Positions 53,010-60,975 of a DNA stretch of 64,000 bases are shown in pieces. Numbering within the stretch: the stretch's first letter is position 1; the number at the start of each line of letters is the position of its first letter. The translations under genes were made by a program, and so were the position numbers. This DNA comes from Sphingobacteriaceae bacterium (GTDB taxonomy: Bacteria > Bacteroidota > Bacteroidia > B-17B0 > Aurantibacillaceae): contig JADJLA010000018.1 of assembly GCA_016705695.1 (NCBI GenBank), positions 248,001 to 312,000 of the forward strand, in the 5' to 3' direction. Under the pieces are notes generated by a model. That model saw only the letters and a program-made list of their open reading frames with translations. It had not been told where the DNA came from and searched no databases.

Positions 53010-54017
53010 ATGAAAATATTTAAGACAGGAATAGCAGTTTTATCAGTGTATCTAGTTTTACAAGGTTGTGTTGCGCATCGCATACATGATGAGGTAAAAG
53101 CCAATTTAGAAAGCTGCAAAACAGAATTAGCAGAAAACAAGAAGGCCAAAATAGATGCCGAAACCAAACTCAACGAGTTAAGAGAGCAATACACAAAGGA
53201 TCAAAAAGCTCTTGATGGTTTGAAAAGAGACACCTCCATTATTGGAAGTAATTACCGAAATCTTACCCAAAAATATGATAAGCTGGATGTGTTAAATAAT
53301 CAGTTAATGGATCGCTTAAATAAGCTTTTGGTGATGGGCGAAAAAGACAATGCTAAGCTTAGCGGCGACCTCCAAATGACCCAAGAGCAATTGTTAAAAA
53401 AGCAAGATGAGCTAAAATTATTGGAGGCAAAACTCATCATTCAGAAGAAGGAATTGGATGAATTGGCAGCTCAATTAAAGGCAAGAGAAGCTCGCGTAAA
53501 TGAACTCGAAAGCATATTAAAACAAAAAGATGCAGCAGCAGCCGACCTTAAAAAGAAGCTTCAAGATGCGCTTTTGGGCTTTGAAGGAAAGGGACTAACC
53601 ATTACCCAAAAGAACGGTAAGATCTATGTAAGTATGGATGAAAGTTTACTTTTTGCCAGTGGTAAAACCAATGTGCAGCCAAAGGGGGTTGAGGCTTTAA
53701 AGCATGTGGCTAAAGTACTGGAACAAAATCCGGATATTAATGTGTTGGTTGAAGGGCATACCGATGATGTACCAATGGCAGGCGCAGGTGAAATAAAGGA
53801 CAATTGGGACCTTAGTGTTATGCGCGCAACATCGGTAACCAAGATCATGTTGACCAGTTCTAAAATAGATTCGAAACGAATTACTGCTGCAGGGCGCGGG
53901 GAGTTCTTCCCTTTGGATCCTGCCAAAACGCCGGAGGCACGCAAGAAGAATAGAAGAACAGAGATCATTTTAACTCCTAAGCTAGATGAGCTTTTAAAAG
54001 TATTAGGCGATAATTAA
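53010..54017 (+). CDS. OmpA-family lipoprotein with coiled coil
   Basis: From ATG 53010 the 335-residue product has a lipobox (VLQGC, Cys at about 20), a long coiled coil (about 30-195, with many Lys/Glu/Leu heptads) and a C-terminal OmpA peptidoglycan-binding domain (about 210-325: SMDESLLFASGKTNVQPKG, VEGHTDDVPMAG, RNRRTEII-like KKNRRTEIILTP). It would link outer membrane and cell wall in the manner of a Pal or MotB-like protein. mscL follows after 11 bp, pairing cell-wall attachment with osmotic relief. Confidence 0.87.
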   Translation: MKIFKTGIAVLSVYLVLQGCVAHRIHDEVKANLESCKTELAENKKAKIDAETKLNELREQYTKDQKALDGLKRDTSIIGSNYRNLTQKYDKLDVLNNQLMDRLNKLLVMGEKDNAKLSGDLQMTQEQLLKKQDELKLLEAKLIIQKKELDELAAQLKAREARVNELESILKQKDAAAADLKKKLQDALLGFEGKGLTITQKNGKIYVSMDESLLFASGKTNVQPKGVEALKHVAKVLEQNPDINVLVEGHTDDVPMAGAGEIKDNWDLSVMRATSVTKIMLTSSKIDSKRITAAGRGEFFPLDPAKTPEARKKNRRTEIILTPKLDELLKVLGDN

Positions 54018-54028
54018 AAATAGGTTTT

Positions 54029-54415
54029 ATGGGAATGATGAAAGAATTTAAATCCTTTGCCATGCGTGGCAATGTTGTGGATCTTGCCATAGGTGTTGTA
54101 ATAGGCGGCGCCTTTGGAAAGATCGTTGGGTCGTTAGTCGACGATATTATAACACCCGCAGTGCTTACTCCTGCGCTAAAAGCAGCCCATCTTACAAATC
54201 TTTCAGATCTTGTTATTCCGGGTACTGCAATTAAATACGGAAATTTCATATCCACGCTACTTTCCTTTACTATCGTGGCTTTTGCGCTTTTTCTTATGGT
54301 AAAAGCCATCAACGCTGCAAAAAAGAAAGAGGAAGCCGCGCCGGTAGCGGCTCCCGAGCCATCTGCGCAAGAGAAACTACTTATGGAGATCAGAGACGCC
54401 TTGGTAAAAAAGTGA
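54029..54415 (+). CDS. mscL: Large-conductance mechanosensitive channel
   Basis: Emergency osmotic release channel of the inner membrane, 128 residues with two transmembrane helices. The N-terminal FKSFAMRGNVVDLAIGVVIGG (in parts) and GKIVGSLVDDIITP are diagnostic, followed by KYGNFISTLLSFTIVAFALF and a cytoplasmic helix at the C-terminus. It is 11 bp from the OmpA lipoprotein gene and probably co-transcribed. Confidence 0.95.
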   Translation: MGMMKEFKSFAMRGNVVDLAIGVVIGGAFGKIVGSLVDDIITPAVLTPALKAAHLTNLSDLVIPGTAIKYGNFISTLLSFTIVAFALFLMVKAINAAKKKEEAAPVAAPEPSAQEKLLMEIRDALVKK

Positions 54416-54540
54416 TTTTGTAAAGCAAAATCAAATTTACCCAATAGAAACAGAAAATATTGCCCCGTAAGCCTTGTGTATAAAGGCTTACAGCCAATTT
54501 ACCCAATATAGAGCGTGTTTTTTTGCAAAAAACGCAATTC
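54414..54540. repeat. Structured region after mscL: three hairpins and a 13-bp direct repeat
   Basis: GATTTTG/CAAAATC (54414-54432) at the mscL stop; GTAAGCCTT/AAGGCTTAC (54467-54475, 54483-54491); and a GCG-T-rich/A-rich-CGC hairpin near 54512-54535. AATTTACCCAATA occurs at 54434-54446 and 54496-54508, flanking the middle hairpin. Confidence 0.65.
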
Positions 54541-54652
54541 CTCAGTCGTGTACACGTTTCCATAATCTTAAATTTACCTTGAAGCTTACTGACCAATCGC
54601 TCAAAATTCACAATTTTAAATTAATTATTTAATTATCAATTATTTAACCTAG

Positions 54653-54832
54653 TTAAACAAGAGTTAAACAACACTTAAACATCAGTAAATGAATGTTTAA
54701 ATGAATGAAACTTAAGGGTTAAACAAATGCCATTTTTATTAATTTTCGGTTAAACGCAACCTTCTTTAAGTAATTTGAGTTAAAGAGTTGTAATCCAACA
54801 TAATTTTCATAATTTTACCAAACTTATCAACA
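54653..54832. repeat. Phased TTAAAC repeats with a DnaA-box-like word
   Basis: TTAAAC at 54653, 54664 and 54675 (exact 11-bp period), inverted at 54695-54700, again at 54719 and 54750, and TTAAAG at 54780. TTATCAACA (54824-54832) is one mismatch from a DnaA box. All lie in the AT-rich gap before the gene at 54850. Confidence 0.6.
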
Positions 54833-54849
54833 ACTAATTAACTTTTTGT

Positions 54850-55386
54850 ATGAAAAAACTAAGCGCAGAGGAATTTTCTCAGCTTTCTGTTAAGGGAAAG
54901 GGCCGTAGTTCAGCCGTATTTAATTCATTGATCAATTTGCAAGAGGGGGAGGGTTTATTAATAGAACAAAAGGATTGGACGCGTAAAGCTGCGCCTAGTT
55001 CGCTTGTGAGATACATTGAAAAAAAATACCAAATGAAATTTTCATTTGGTGCCCTTGAAAATGGCTCCGGCTGGGCAGTTCAGCGCCTTAATGAAGTAAA
55101 GAAGGAAATTAAGAAGGCAGAAAAGGCACAAGTGGAGCAGCCTAAAATGAATACTGAGCGCTTGGAAATGAAGTCTGAATTAACCTTGTTCTATCTTGGC
55201 AGAATTTCAATGAATAAAATAGAGCGTGTTGAGGATACGATAAAGGCAGCAATGATACATTTCTGGAAGTCGGACAAGAAAATGCTTCAGGAGCTCTTTT
55301 ATGAGATAATAGAGGGGCTTTCGCAGCAAGGACATATTATCATCGAGGGTGATAAGACGTATTTGCCACTCAAAAAGACCTTATAG
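54850..55386 (+). CDS. Hypothetical protein of 178 residues
   Basis: Not recognised. The N-terminal 65 residues (KKLSAEEFSQLSVKGKGRSS, LQEGEGLLIEQKDW, RYIEKKYQMKFSFGAL) look like a small DNA- or nucleotide-binding fold of the kind found in Bacteroidota conserved hypotheticals; a Lys/Glu-rich linker follows (about 80-110), then a helical C-terminal part. No signal or membrane helix. The upstream gap has phased TTAAAC repeats that could be its own operator. It has a strong terminator at 55401-55435. Confidence 0.7.
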   Translation: MKKLSAEEFSQLSVKGKGRSSAVFNSLINLQEGEGLLIEQKDWTRKAAPSSLVRYIEKKYQMKFSFGALENGSGWAVQRLNEVKKEIKKAEKAQVEQPKMNTERLEMKSELTLFYLGRISMNKIERVEDTIKAAMIHFWKSDKKMLQELFYEIIEGLSQQGHIIIEGDKTYLPLKKTL

Positions 55387-55400
55387 AAATTTAAACCATA

Positions 55401-55435
55401 AAAAGACCCTGACATTTATCGTCAGGGTTTTTTGT
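55401..55435 (+). terminator. Terminator after the 178-residue gene
   Basis: Hairpin CCCTGAC-atttatc-GTCAGGG (55407-55427) followed by a T-rich run. It is the exact reverse complement of the hairpin at 55630-55650. Confidence 0.85.
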
Positions 55436-55467
55436 TTTAGAACATTTGCATGTGAAAGAACCGATAT

Positions 55468-55567
55468 GTCGCCCCTACGGGGCTTTTGTTTTTCCTCTTA
55501 ATTTTTTCCTACCAATATGCCGCTCCTACGGAGCTTTTTTAGTCCTGTAGGGACGGAATGTTGGTAG
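55468..55567. repeat. Distal REP doublet
   Basis: GTCGCCCCTACGGGGC (55468-55483) and GCTCCTACGGAGC (55522-55534) match the RAYT-linked palindromes at 8.7-9.5 kb; GTCCTGTAGGGAC (55542-55554) is a third. Flanking CTACCAA/TTGGTAG (55509-55515, 55561-55567) enclose the latter two. Confidence 0.8.
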
Positions 55568-55622
55568 AAAATAAAATAAGGATTGGTTTAAAGCTACCTT
55601 AGTGGCGAAACATTATTGCATA

Positions 55623-55657
55623 AAAAAAGCCCTGACGATAAATGTCAGGGCTTTTTG
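55623..55657 (-). terminator. Terminator after the response regulator
   Basis: Hairpin CCCTGACGAT-AAATGTCAGGG (55630-55650), with flanking A/T runs, three bases from the regulator stop codon. Confidence 0.85.
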
Positions 55658-55659
55658 CT

Positions 55660-56361
55660 TTAGTTATTTACAAGGAGTTTAAATCCTTTTCCGTGAATGT
55701 TGATGATCTCCACTTTGCTATCATCTCTTAGGTATTTTCGCAATTTTGCTATGTACACATCCATACTTCTTCCATTAAAATAATTATCATCTTGCCAAAT
55801 AGATTTTAGAGCAAAACTACGGTCAAGAACATCATTCTTGTGCACGCAAAGCAAGCGTAATAATTGACTTTCTTTTGTAGTTAACTTTTGCTCGTTAACC
55901 CCTATTTGTAAAAGCTGTTTTTCGGAATTGAAGTTATAATTACCCACTTTAAAATTCACCTCATCACTGTCGGTTGAACGCGATTTACTGCTTCTTCTTA
56001 AAACAGCGTTCACACGTGCCAATAATTCTTCCATGCTAAAGGGCTTTGTGATATAGTCATCAGCCCCGGCATTAAAACCATCAATGGTATCTTCTTTCAT
56101 GCTTTTAGCTGTTAAAAAGATAATTGGGGTATGCTTATCGCTTAAGCGAATATCCTTCGCTAAACTTAATCCATCTTTAATTGGCATCATCACGTCAAGT
56201 AACAAAAGGTCATATGTTCCTTTGAAAAAGAACTCCGAACCCTTCTGACCATCTTCCGCAAGTTTTGTTTCAAAACCTTTGGCATCCAAATATTCTTGCA
56301 ATAAGGGGCCTAAACTTGGGTCGTCCTCTACAAGCAATATTTTAGTTTTAACATTTTCCAT
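55660..56361 (-). CDS. OmpR-family response regulator
   Basis: Two-component output protein of 233 residues: receiver domain with the acidic pair VEDD near 12-14, phospho-acceptor Asp56 (LLLLDVMMP), Thr in FLTAKS and Lys in ITKPF near 106; and a winged-helix DNA-binding domain (about 140-230, with LTTKESQLLRLL and GRSMDVYIAKLRKYL). It follows the histidine kinase gene after 95 bp, which contains a one-mismatch -7 box, so it may also be expressed alone. Target genes unknown. Confidence 0.94.
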   Translation of the reverse strand: MENVKTKILLVEDDPSLGPLLQEYLDAKGFETKLAEDGQKGSEFFFKGTYDLLLLDVMMPIKDGLSLAKDIRLSDKHTPIIFLTAKSMKEDTIDGFNAGADDYITKPFSMEELLARVNAVLRRSSKSRSTDSDEVNFKVGNYNFNSEKQLLQIGVNEQKLTTKESQLLRLLCVHKNDVLDRSFALKSIWQDDNYFNGRSMDVYIAKLRKYLRDDSKVEIINIHGKGFKLLVNN

Positions 56362-56456
56362 TTTTCCTGTTTGTTAAATATTAATTAAAGGTATGCAGAA
56401 AATGTGCCAAATTTTAACATTTAACAAATATTTTCAAATGACTTATTGGGGAGTGC

Positions 56457-57995
56457 TTATTGGCGGTCGAACGGAATGGTGATGATGAAAGTGCTGCCTT
56501 TTCCAACCTCACTTTGAACTTCAACTGTGCCGCCGTGTTTTTCAACTACTGCCAAAACGTACGAAAGCCCCAAACCAAAGCCTTTTACATTATGAACGTT
56601 TCCGGTTGGTACCCTAAAGAACTTATCGAAGATCTTCCGTTGGTTCTCTTTACTAATACCTATACCGTTATCCTTAACCGATATTTTAATGGCAGTTTCG
56701 GTGTTTTCGGTCTTAACCCCAATTTCGGGAACTCCTTGGGTATATTTAATGGCATTATCTATAAGGTTAAATACAATATTGGTCAAATGCACCTTATCGG
56801 CTACTATTTTATACTTCTGAGCTAAAAGAGAAGTATTAATTACCCCACCTCTTTGGCTAATGAGTAATTGGGTATTATTGATAGCGTTATTAATGATCTC
56901 GTGGATATCGATCTCGGTTAGCTTTAATTTAAACTCGCCTTTATCTAATATCGATGTTTGAAGGATGCTTTCTACTAATACACTTAAGCGCTTATTTTCA
57001 TCCCGTATCATTTTCAAATAACGGGTTTGCTTATCGGGGGTTTGACTTATAGAAGAATCGCTTAACATTTCGCTTGCCAAAGAAATAGTACTTATGGGTG
57101 TTTTAAACTCATGCGTCATGTTACTAATAAAGTCGTTCTTAATGGTAGAAAGCTTTTTTTGTTTCAAATTTGAGGCTAATATGATATAGAAAGAGAATAG
57201 AAAAATGAGCATTACCAATACCGACATTACCAAAAGAGGGTAGATATCCTTGAAAATATCCTTTTTTTGATTGGGGAAGTTAACCATTAGGTAATTTTGA
57301 TCGGTAAATGTATTGTTAGGTGAAAGGGATATCTTATAAAGGCCTAATGAATCGGTGTCCATTTCGGCAAATTGCAATTTGCTAGGACTATTGCTTCCCG
57401 GAAAAAGATCGGTAACGTAAAAGCAGTACTTTGCATTGATCCCTTTATTGCTCAACTCGAGTTTTAATAAAGAATCGATCGCAGTTGTATCAATTCTTTG
57501 TTTATAGTTATTATAAGCATCAAAAGATTCCTCCGATTTAAAAAAATCAGCCCCAAGCTTAGATGCATTTTTAAGATCGTTGAACTCGGCCGTTAGATCA
57601 CTTTTAGAAAGCTTTGTTTTATTTAAGAATTCAGCGAAATAAGGATTGGAATGATCCATAGTACCCATAGAATCGCGGGCAATATCTTTTGAAACAAATC
57701 GGGTGATCTTGTGCCCATTACTATCAATGGTAAGTTCTTGGATATAACGAAAATTTCTGCTGCCATCGTTGATCCCTTTAACTTGTTTTTTTATACGAAC
57801 GCTTTTGTAGCTTCGGTTAGGGTCAAGTCTATCAAGAGTTTGTTTGGTAAGGTTTAAAGCTTCGTTAACCTTTTGCTCAAACACCTCTTCTTTTACTTTA
57901 AAATCACTCTTTATCCAAAAGATCTGAATGATGATCAAGGTAGCCATAGCTACAGAGAACAAAATAGTGATTAAGATAAGATGCTTACGCGTCAT
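56457..57995 (-). CDS. Sensor histidine kinase
   Basis: The 512 residues have two transmembrane helices (about 7-27 and 252-275) bracketing a periplasmic sensor of about 225 residues with no recognised fold, then a HisKA domain (phospho-His in SNMTHEFKTPISTISLA near residue 300) and an HATPase_c domain (N-box NIVFNLIDNAIKY, G1 DNGIGI, G2 GFGLGLSYV). Its partner is the OmpR-type regulator downstream. A TACCTTTG box lies only 7 bp before the ATG. Confidence 0.94.
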   Translation of the reverse strand: MTRKHLILITILFSVAMATLIIIQIFWIKSDFKVKEEVFEQKVNEALNLTKQTLDRLDPNRSYKSVRIKKQVKGINDGSRNFRYIQELTIDSNGHKITRFVSKDIARDSMGTMDHSNPYFAEFLNKTKLSKSDLTAEFNDLKNASKLGADFFKSEESFDAYNNYKQRIDTTAIDSLLKLELSNKGINAKYCFYVTDLFPGSNSPSKLQFAEMDTDSLGLYKISLSPNNTFTDQNYLMVNFPNQKKDIFKDIYPLLVMSVLVMLIFLFSFYIILASNLKQKKLSTIKNDFISNMTHEFKTPISTISLASEMLSDSSISQTPDKQTRYLKMIRDENKRLSVLVESILQTSILDKGEFKLKLTEIDIHEIINNAINNTQLLISQRGGVINTSLLAQKYKIVADKVHLTNIVFNLIDNAIKYTQGVPEIGVKTENTETAIKISVKDNGIGISKENQRKIFDKFFRVPTGNVHNVKGFGLGLSYVLAVVEKHGGTVEVQSEVGKGSTFIITIPFDRQ

Positions 57996-58002
57996 TTACC
58001 TT

Positions 58003-58010
58003 CAAAGGTA
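58003..58010 (-). promoter_or_regulatory. -7 promoter box TACCTTTG of the kinase-regulator operon
   Basis: Perfect TAnnTTTG on the minus strand, 7 bp before the ATG at 57995. Confidence 0.6.
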
Positions 58011-58043
58011 ACAGATTAAATGTGTTGGCTTAACTAAAAAATC

Positions 58044-58895
58044 TTAAAATGAAGAGGTGATCTTAGATCTAAGTCTGCTTACCGCCTCATCAGCAGGCGC
58101 TATGGTTTCGTAAACATATTTAAGATCCTTATCAGAGATAACATCACTCATGATACCGGAAATGGTGGTCATATCGTTCAACACAAATTGCGATTCTTTG
58201 TTTAAGTTAGATTGGCCTAATAGAACAATGATATTATCTAAAGTTTCTTTATGACGAATGATGGCCTTTACAATACCTTCGGAAGGTGTGTTTTTAGCAA
58301 TTTGGCATGACGTGTAAAAACCTTCTACCCACACGCCTGCAATAATTAATGCTGAAGTAGCAGGGCGATTATTTTGTTTTAAGATCTCATCGCATTGGCG
58401 AAATGCCATCGTAATTATTTGCAAAGTAGAATCTTTATTATCACGTTGCGCCTCCATGCGATCGAACATGCTTTGATCAAACGCTTTGTTCACACCTAGT
58501 TTTTGTGAAAGAGAATTTACACACTTAAGAAAAAGGATGCTTTCTTGAGTTTGGTCAAAAACTCCCGCTACGCTGAGGTCAGATCCATACACACCAAGAT
58601 TTAATGCAATGTATAATTCGGTATTATATTTTTTTACGTTACCTGGCTCGTTAAGTATTTGTGTATCGTACTCGAGTTTGTTCTCCGAAACCAGTTTTAA
58701 GATCTCTCCTCTATCAGGTAAAGAGTTAAATACATGTTCGGCCGTTTTTTTGGTTTTTTCAACCGCAATGGCAACTTTAGCACTATCTACAGTTTCTTCG
58801 GTATGTAATGTGTCTTCCTGCTTCTCGGCATTTTTGCAAAAGGAAAGCCCTAAAAGAAGAGCAAGAATCAGTATGACATTTAAGTAAGACCTCAT
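58044..58895 (-). CDS. Lipoprotein of unknown function
   Basis: The 283-residue protein has a lipobox (LGLSFC, Cys20) and a mature, mainly helical domain (EILKLVSENKLEYDTQILNE, LYIALNLGVYGSDLSVAGVF, ALIIAGVWVEGFYTSCQIAK among its helices). No named domain is recognised. It ends 48 bp ahead of the histidine kinase start on the same strand and has its own TACCTTTG box (58910-58917), so it could be co-expressed with, or sensed by, that system. Confidence 0.72.
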   Translation of the reverse strand: MRSYLNVILILALLLGLSFCKNAEKQEDTLHTEETVDSAKVAIAVEKTKKTAEHVFNSLPDRGEILKLVSENKLEYDTQILNEPGNVKKYNTELYIALNLGVYGSDLSVAGVFDQTQESILFLKCVNSLSQKLGVNKAFDQSMFDRMEAQRDNKDSTLQIITMAFRQCDEILKQNNRPATSALIIAGVWVEGFYTSCQIAKNTPSEGIVKAIIRHKETLDNIIVLLGQSNLNKESQFVLNDMTTISGIMSDVISDKDLKYVYETIAPADEAVSRLRSKITSSF

Positions 58896-58909
58896 AAACA
58901 GTTGTTAAA

Positions 58910-58917
58910 CAAAGGTA
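58910..58917 (-). promoter_or_regulatory. -7 promoter box TACCTTTG of the 283-residue lipoprotein
   Basis: Perfect TAnnTTTG on the minus strand, 14 bp before the ATG at 58895; it lies just outside the MORN gene's stop. Confidence 0.6.
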
Positions 58918-58926
58918 ATCAAATTT

Positions 58927-60660
58927 TTACTTCTTCACACCTTTGTCATAGTTTATTCGGCTTATTTCTTTCCCACTTTTGTCGTAGAAAATCCACTCTC
59001 CGTGGGGAACGCTCTGAACTTTTCCTTTTCGCGAGTCTTTTATGATGGTATAATTGGTCTTACTTTGCAGTTTTGAATTGGTGTAATAACTTAAGCTACT
59101 TCCGCTTAATTTTCCTTCATCAAAGTTTTGAATTTTATTTATTCCTCCTGTTTCGTAAAAATATTTCCATTCGCCATTCTGATGCCCTTTACGATATTTC
59201 CCTTTTGTATCTACAAAGCTTCCTTTTTCAAACCACTGTGTGTACGAACCATGTTTAATGCCATTCACATAACTACACTCTTCGCGCGGTGTGCCATTTT
59301 CGTACCAATACATCCATTTTCCGTTCTTTTTTCCTTTGCTATTGTATTTGCCATTATAATTTAATTTCTCGTTGGCATACCAACCCGTCCATTGGCCGGT
59401 AATTAATCCGGCAGTAAAATTTCCTTGATCTTTTTTTATGCCATTATCCCACCAACTTGTCCATAAGCCTTCTTCTTTTCCTTTCACATAATTTCCTTCT
59501 TGTAGTTTTGTTCCGTTCTCAAACCATGTGGTCCACGTGCTATCTTTCACATCATTTATATAATTTCCCCGGCGCCATTGTTGCCCACCTTTATAAAAAA
59601 ACCACCATGTTCCTGTTTTTTTATCGCTCAAATAATTTCCTTCATTTTCAATTTTACCATTGTTGTAGTAATATGTCCACTTTCCTTCACGTAAATTATC
59701 TACAAAACTTCCAACCATTTCGGGTTTTCCTTCGGCCGAATTAAATTTCCAAACCCCATTTTTTTTGTTGTTCACAAAATTGCCTTCGCTTTTTAATTTG
59801 TGATTTGAAAAATAACTCGAGTAATAACCATTTAAAACACCATTTTCATAAATGGCCTCGTAATCTAATTCTCCATTGGGATGAAAAAATCGCCACTGTC
59901 CGTCTTGCGAACCGCCTTTGTATTTTCCCATGGCTTTTATGATGCCATTATCATAGGTTGCGGTTAAACTTCCATTGCCCGCACTTACTAATTGATTTCC
60001 TTTCGAATCCCAAAGGTTGTACAAATACATTACACTGTCCTTATATTCTTTATCGCATTTTGGCGTATTATTCGGATATACTTCGGTCCAATGGCCGCAC
60101 GGTTTACCTTTGCAATAATCCTCTGTGCCTCGCATTTTTCCATCTTTATAATATAAAAAAACGCGACCTTCTTTTTTATCACCTTCAAACATGCCATTGC
60201 TTTCCATTTGGCCGTTATCAAAGTAATAGGTCCATGCGCCTTCTTTTTTGCCATTCACAAAATTCTCAACACTTTTTTTCTTGCCATTTTCGTAAAATGC
60301 TACCCACGTGCTATCCGGAAGATCATTGGTGAATTTAATGATCTGTGCTACTTGTCCGTTCTTATAGCGATAGGTATTTGTTCCCCATTTTTTTCCGCGC
60401 ACATAACGCTCAACGGCCTTTAGATCGCCATCTTCGTAGTACAAACACCAAGTGCTATCTTCTTTACCGTAATTGTAAAAACCTTTGCGGTTTATTTTAC
60501 CATTCTTATAATATTCGTAAAAAGCACCGTGAGGCATACCCTTATAAAAATCAGTTTCTGATTTTAGTTGAGTTTGTTCGTTATCGTAATATTCTTTTTT
60601 AAGCTGCGAAAAAGCAACGGAAGAGACGAAAATTAAAATTAAAAGTAGTGACCTTTGCAT
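58927..60660 (-). CDS. Secreted MORN-repeat (YwqK-like) protein
   Basis: A 577-residue protein with a signal peptide (1-18, LLLILIFVSSVAFS) and about 20 tandem MORN-variant repeats of 22-24 residues with the pattern G-x-W-x-x-Y-Y-x-N-G-K (for example GAWTYYFDNGQMESNG, GVWKFNSAEGKPEMVG, GKWTYYYNNGKIENEG). The repeats form an elongated beta structure used in binding or scaffolding. Databases often label such proteins as YwqK-type antitoxins, but there is no toxin gene nearby and the signal peptide argues for an envelope role. Confidence 0.85.
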   Translation of the reverse strand: MQRSLLLILIFVSSVAFSQLKKEYYDNEQTQLKSETDFYKGMPHGAFYEYYKNGKINRKGFYNYGKEDSTWCLYYEDGDLKAVERYVRGKKWGTNTYRYKNGQVAQIIKFTNDLPDSTWVAFYENGKKKSVENFVNGKKEGAWTYYFDNGQMESNGMFEGDKKEGRVFLYYKDGKMRGTEDYCKGKPCGHWTEVYPNNTPKCDKEYKDSVMYLYNLWDSKGNQLVSAGNGSLTATYDNGIIKAMGKYKGGSQDGQWRFFHPNGELDYEAIYENGVLNGYYSSYFSNHKLKSEGNFVNNKKNGVWKFNSAEGKPEMVGSFVDNLREGKWTYYYNNGKIENEGNYLSDKKTGTWWFFYKGGQQWRRGNYINDVKDSTWTTWFENGTKLQEGNYVKGKEEGLWTSWWDNGIKKDQGNFTAGLITGQWTGWYANEKLNYNGKYNSKGKKNGKWMYWYENGTPREECSYVNGIKHGSYTQWFEKGSFVDTKGKYRKGHQNGEWKYFYETGGINKIQNFDEGKLSGSSLSYYTNSKLQSKTNYTIIKDSRKGKVQSVPHGEWIFYDKSGKEISRINYDKGVKK

Positions 60661-60975
60661 GCCTAAAATTAAAAGAGAATAATGCGCTAATAAGGATTGG
60701 TTACAAATGTTGTGAACAAATAGGAGTTATTTAATTGAACATTTTATTTGGGCGCCGGGCGGGCTGCTACGGGCTCGCTGTTCGCTCGGCTTTTTTGTTT
60801 GGCGAAAAGCCAAACAAAAAAGAGCTAAACCCTCCGCATCCCTGGCGCGGTTGGTAAAAAGAGGCAGCTGCTGTTTTTGAAGTACGATCCGCTCTATTTC
60901 GCGACCACACGGAATTACGGGAAATAAAAAAGGGAGCCAATTAGCCCCCTTTCATTAATTTGTAATTTCTAAAAA
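60661..60975. other. GC-rich structured gap between tig and the MORN gene
   Basis: A 315-bp gap. From about 60750 to 60860 it is markedly GC-richer than its surroundings and holds a perfect 13-bp stem (60791-60803 with 60809-60821) with a 5-base loop between GC-rich arms. Then comes the tig terminator. No ORF. Confidence 0.55.
60927..60952 (-). terminator. Terminator after tig
   Basis: On the minus strand the stem AAAGGGGGC/GCTCCCTTT (one mismatch) is followed by six T, 24 bp past the tig stop codon. Confidence 0.75.

Noticed and set aside
54653..54832. Chromosome replication origin
   Set aside because: Only one imperfect DnaA box and no dnaA, dnaN or gidA neighbours; not enough to call an origin, so it is kept only as a repeat finding.
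58927..60660. Toxin-antitoxin antitoxin (YwqK label)
   Set aside because: The name comes from MORN repeats alone; the protein has a signal peptide and there is no adjacent toxin gene.
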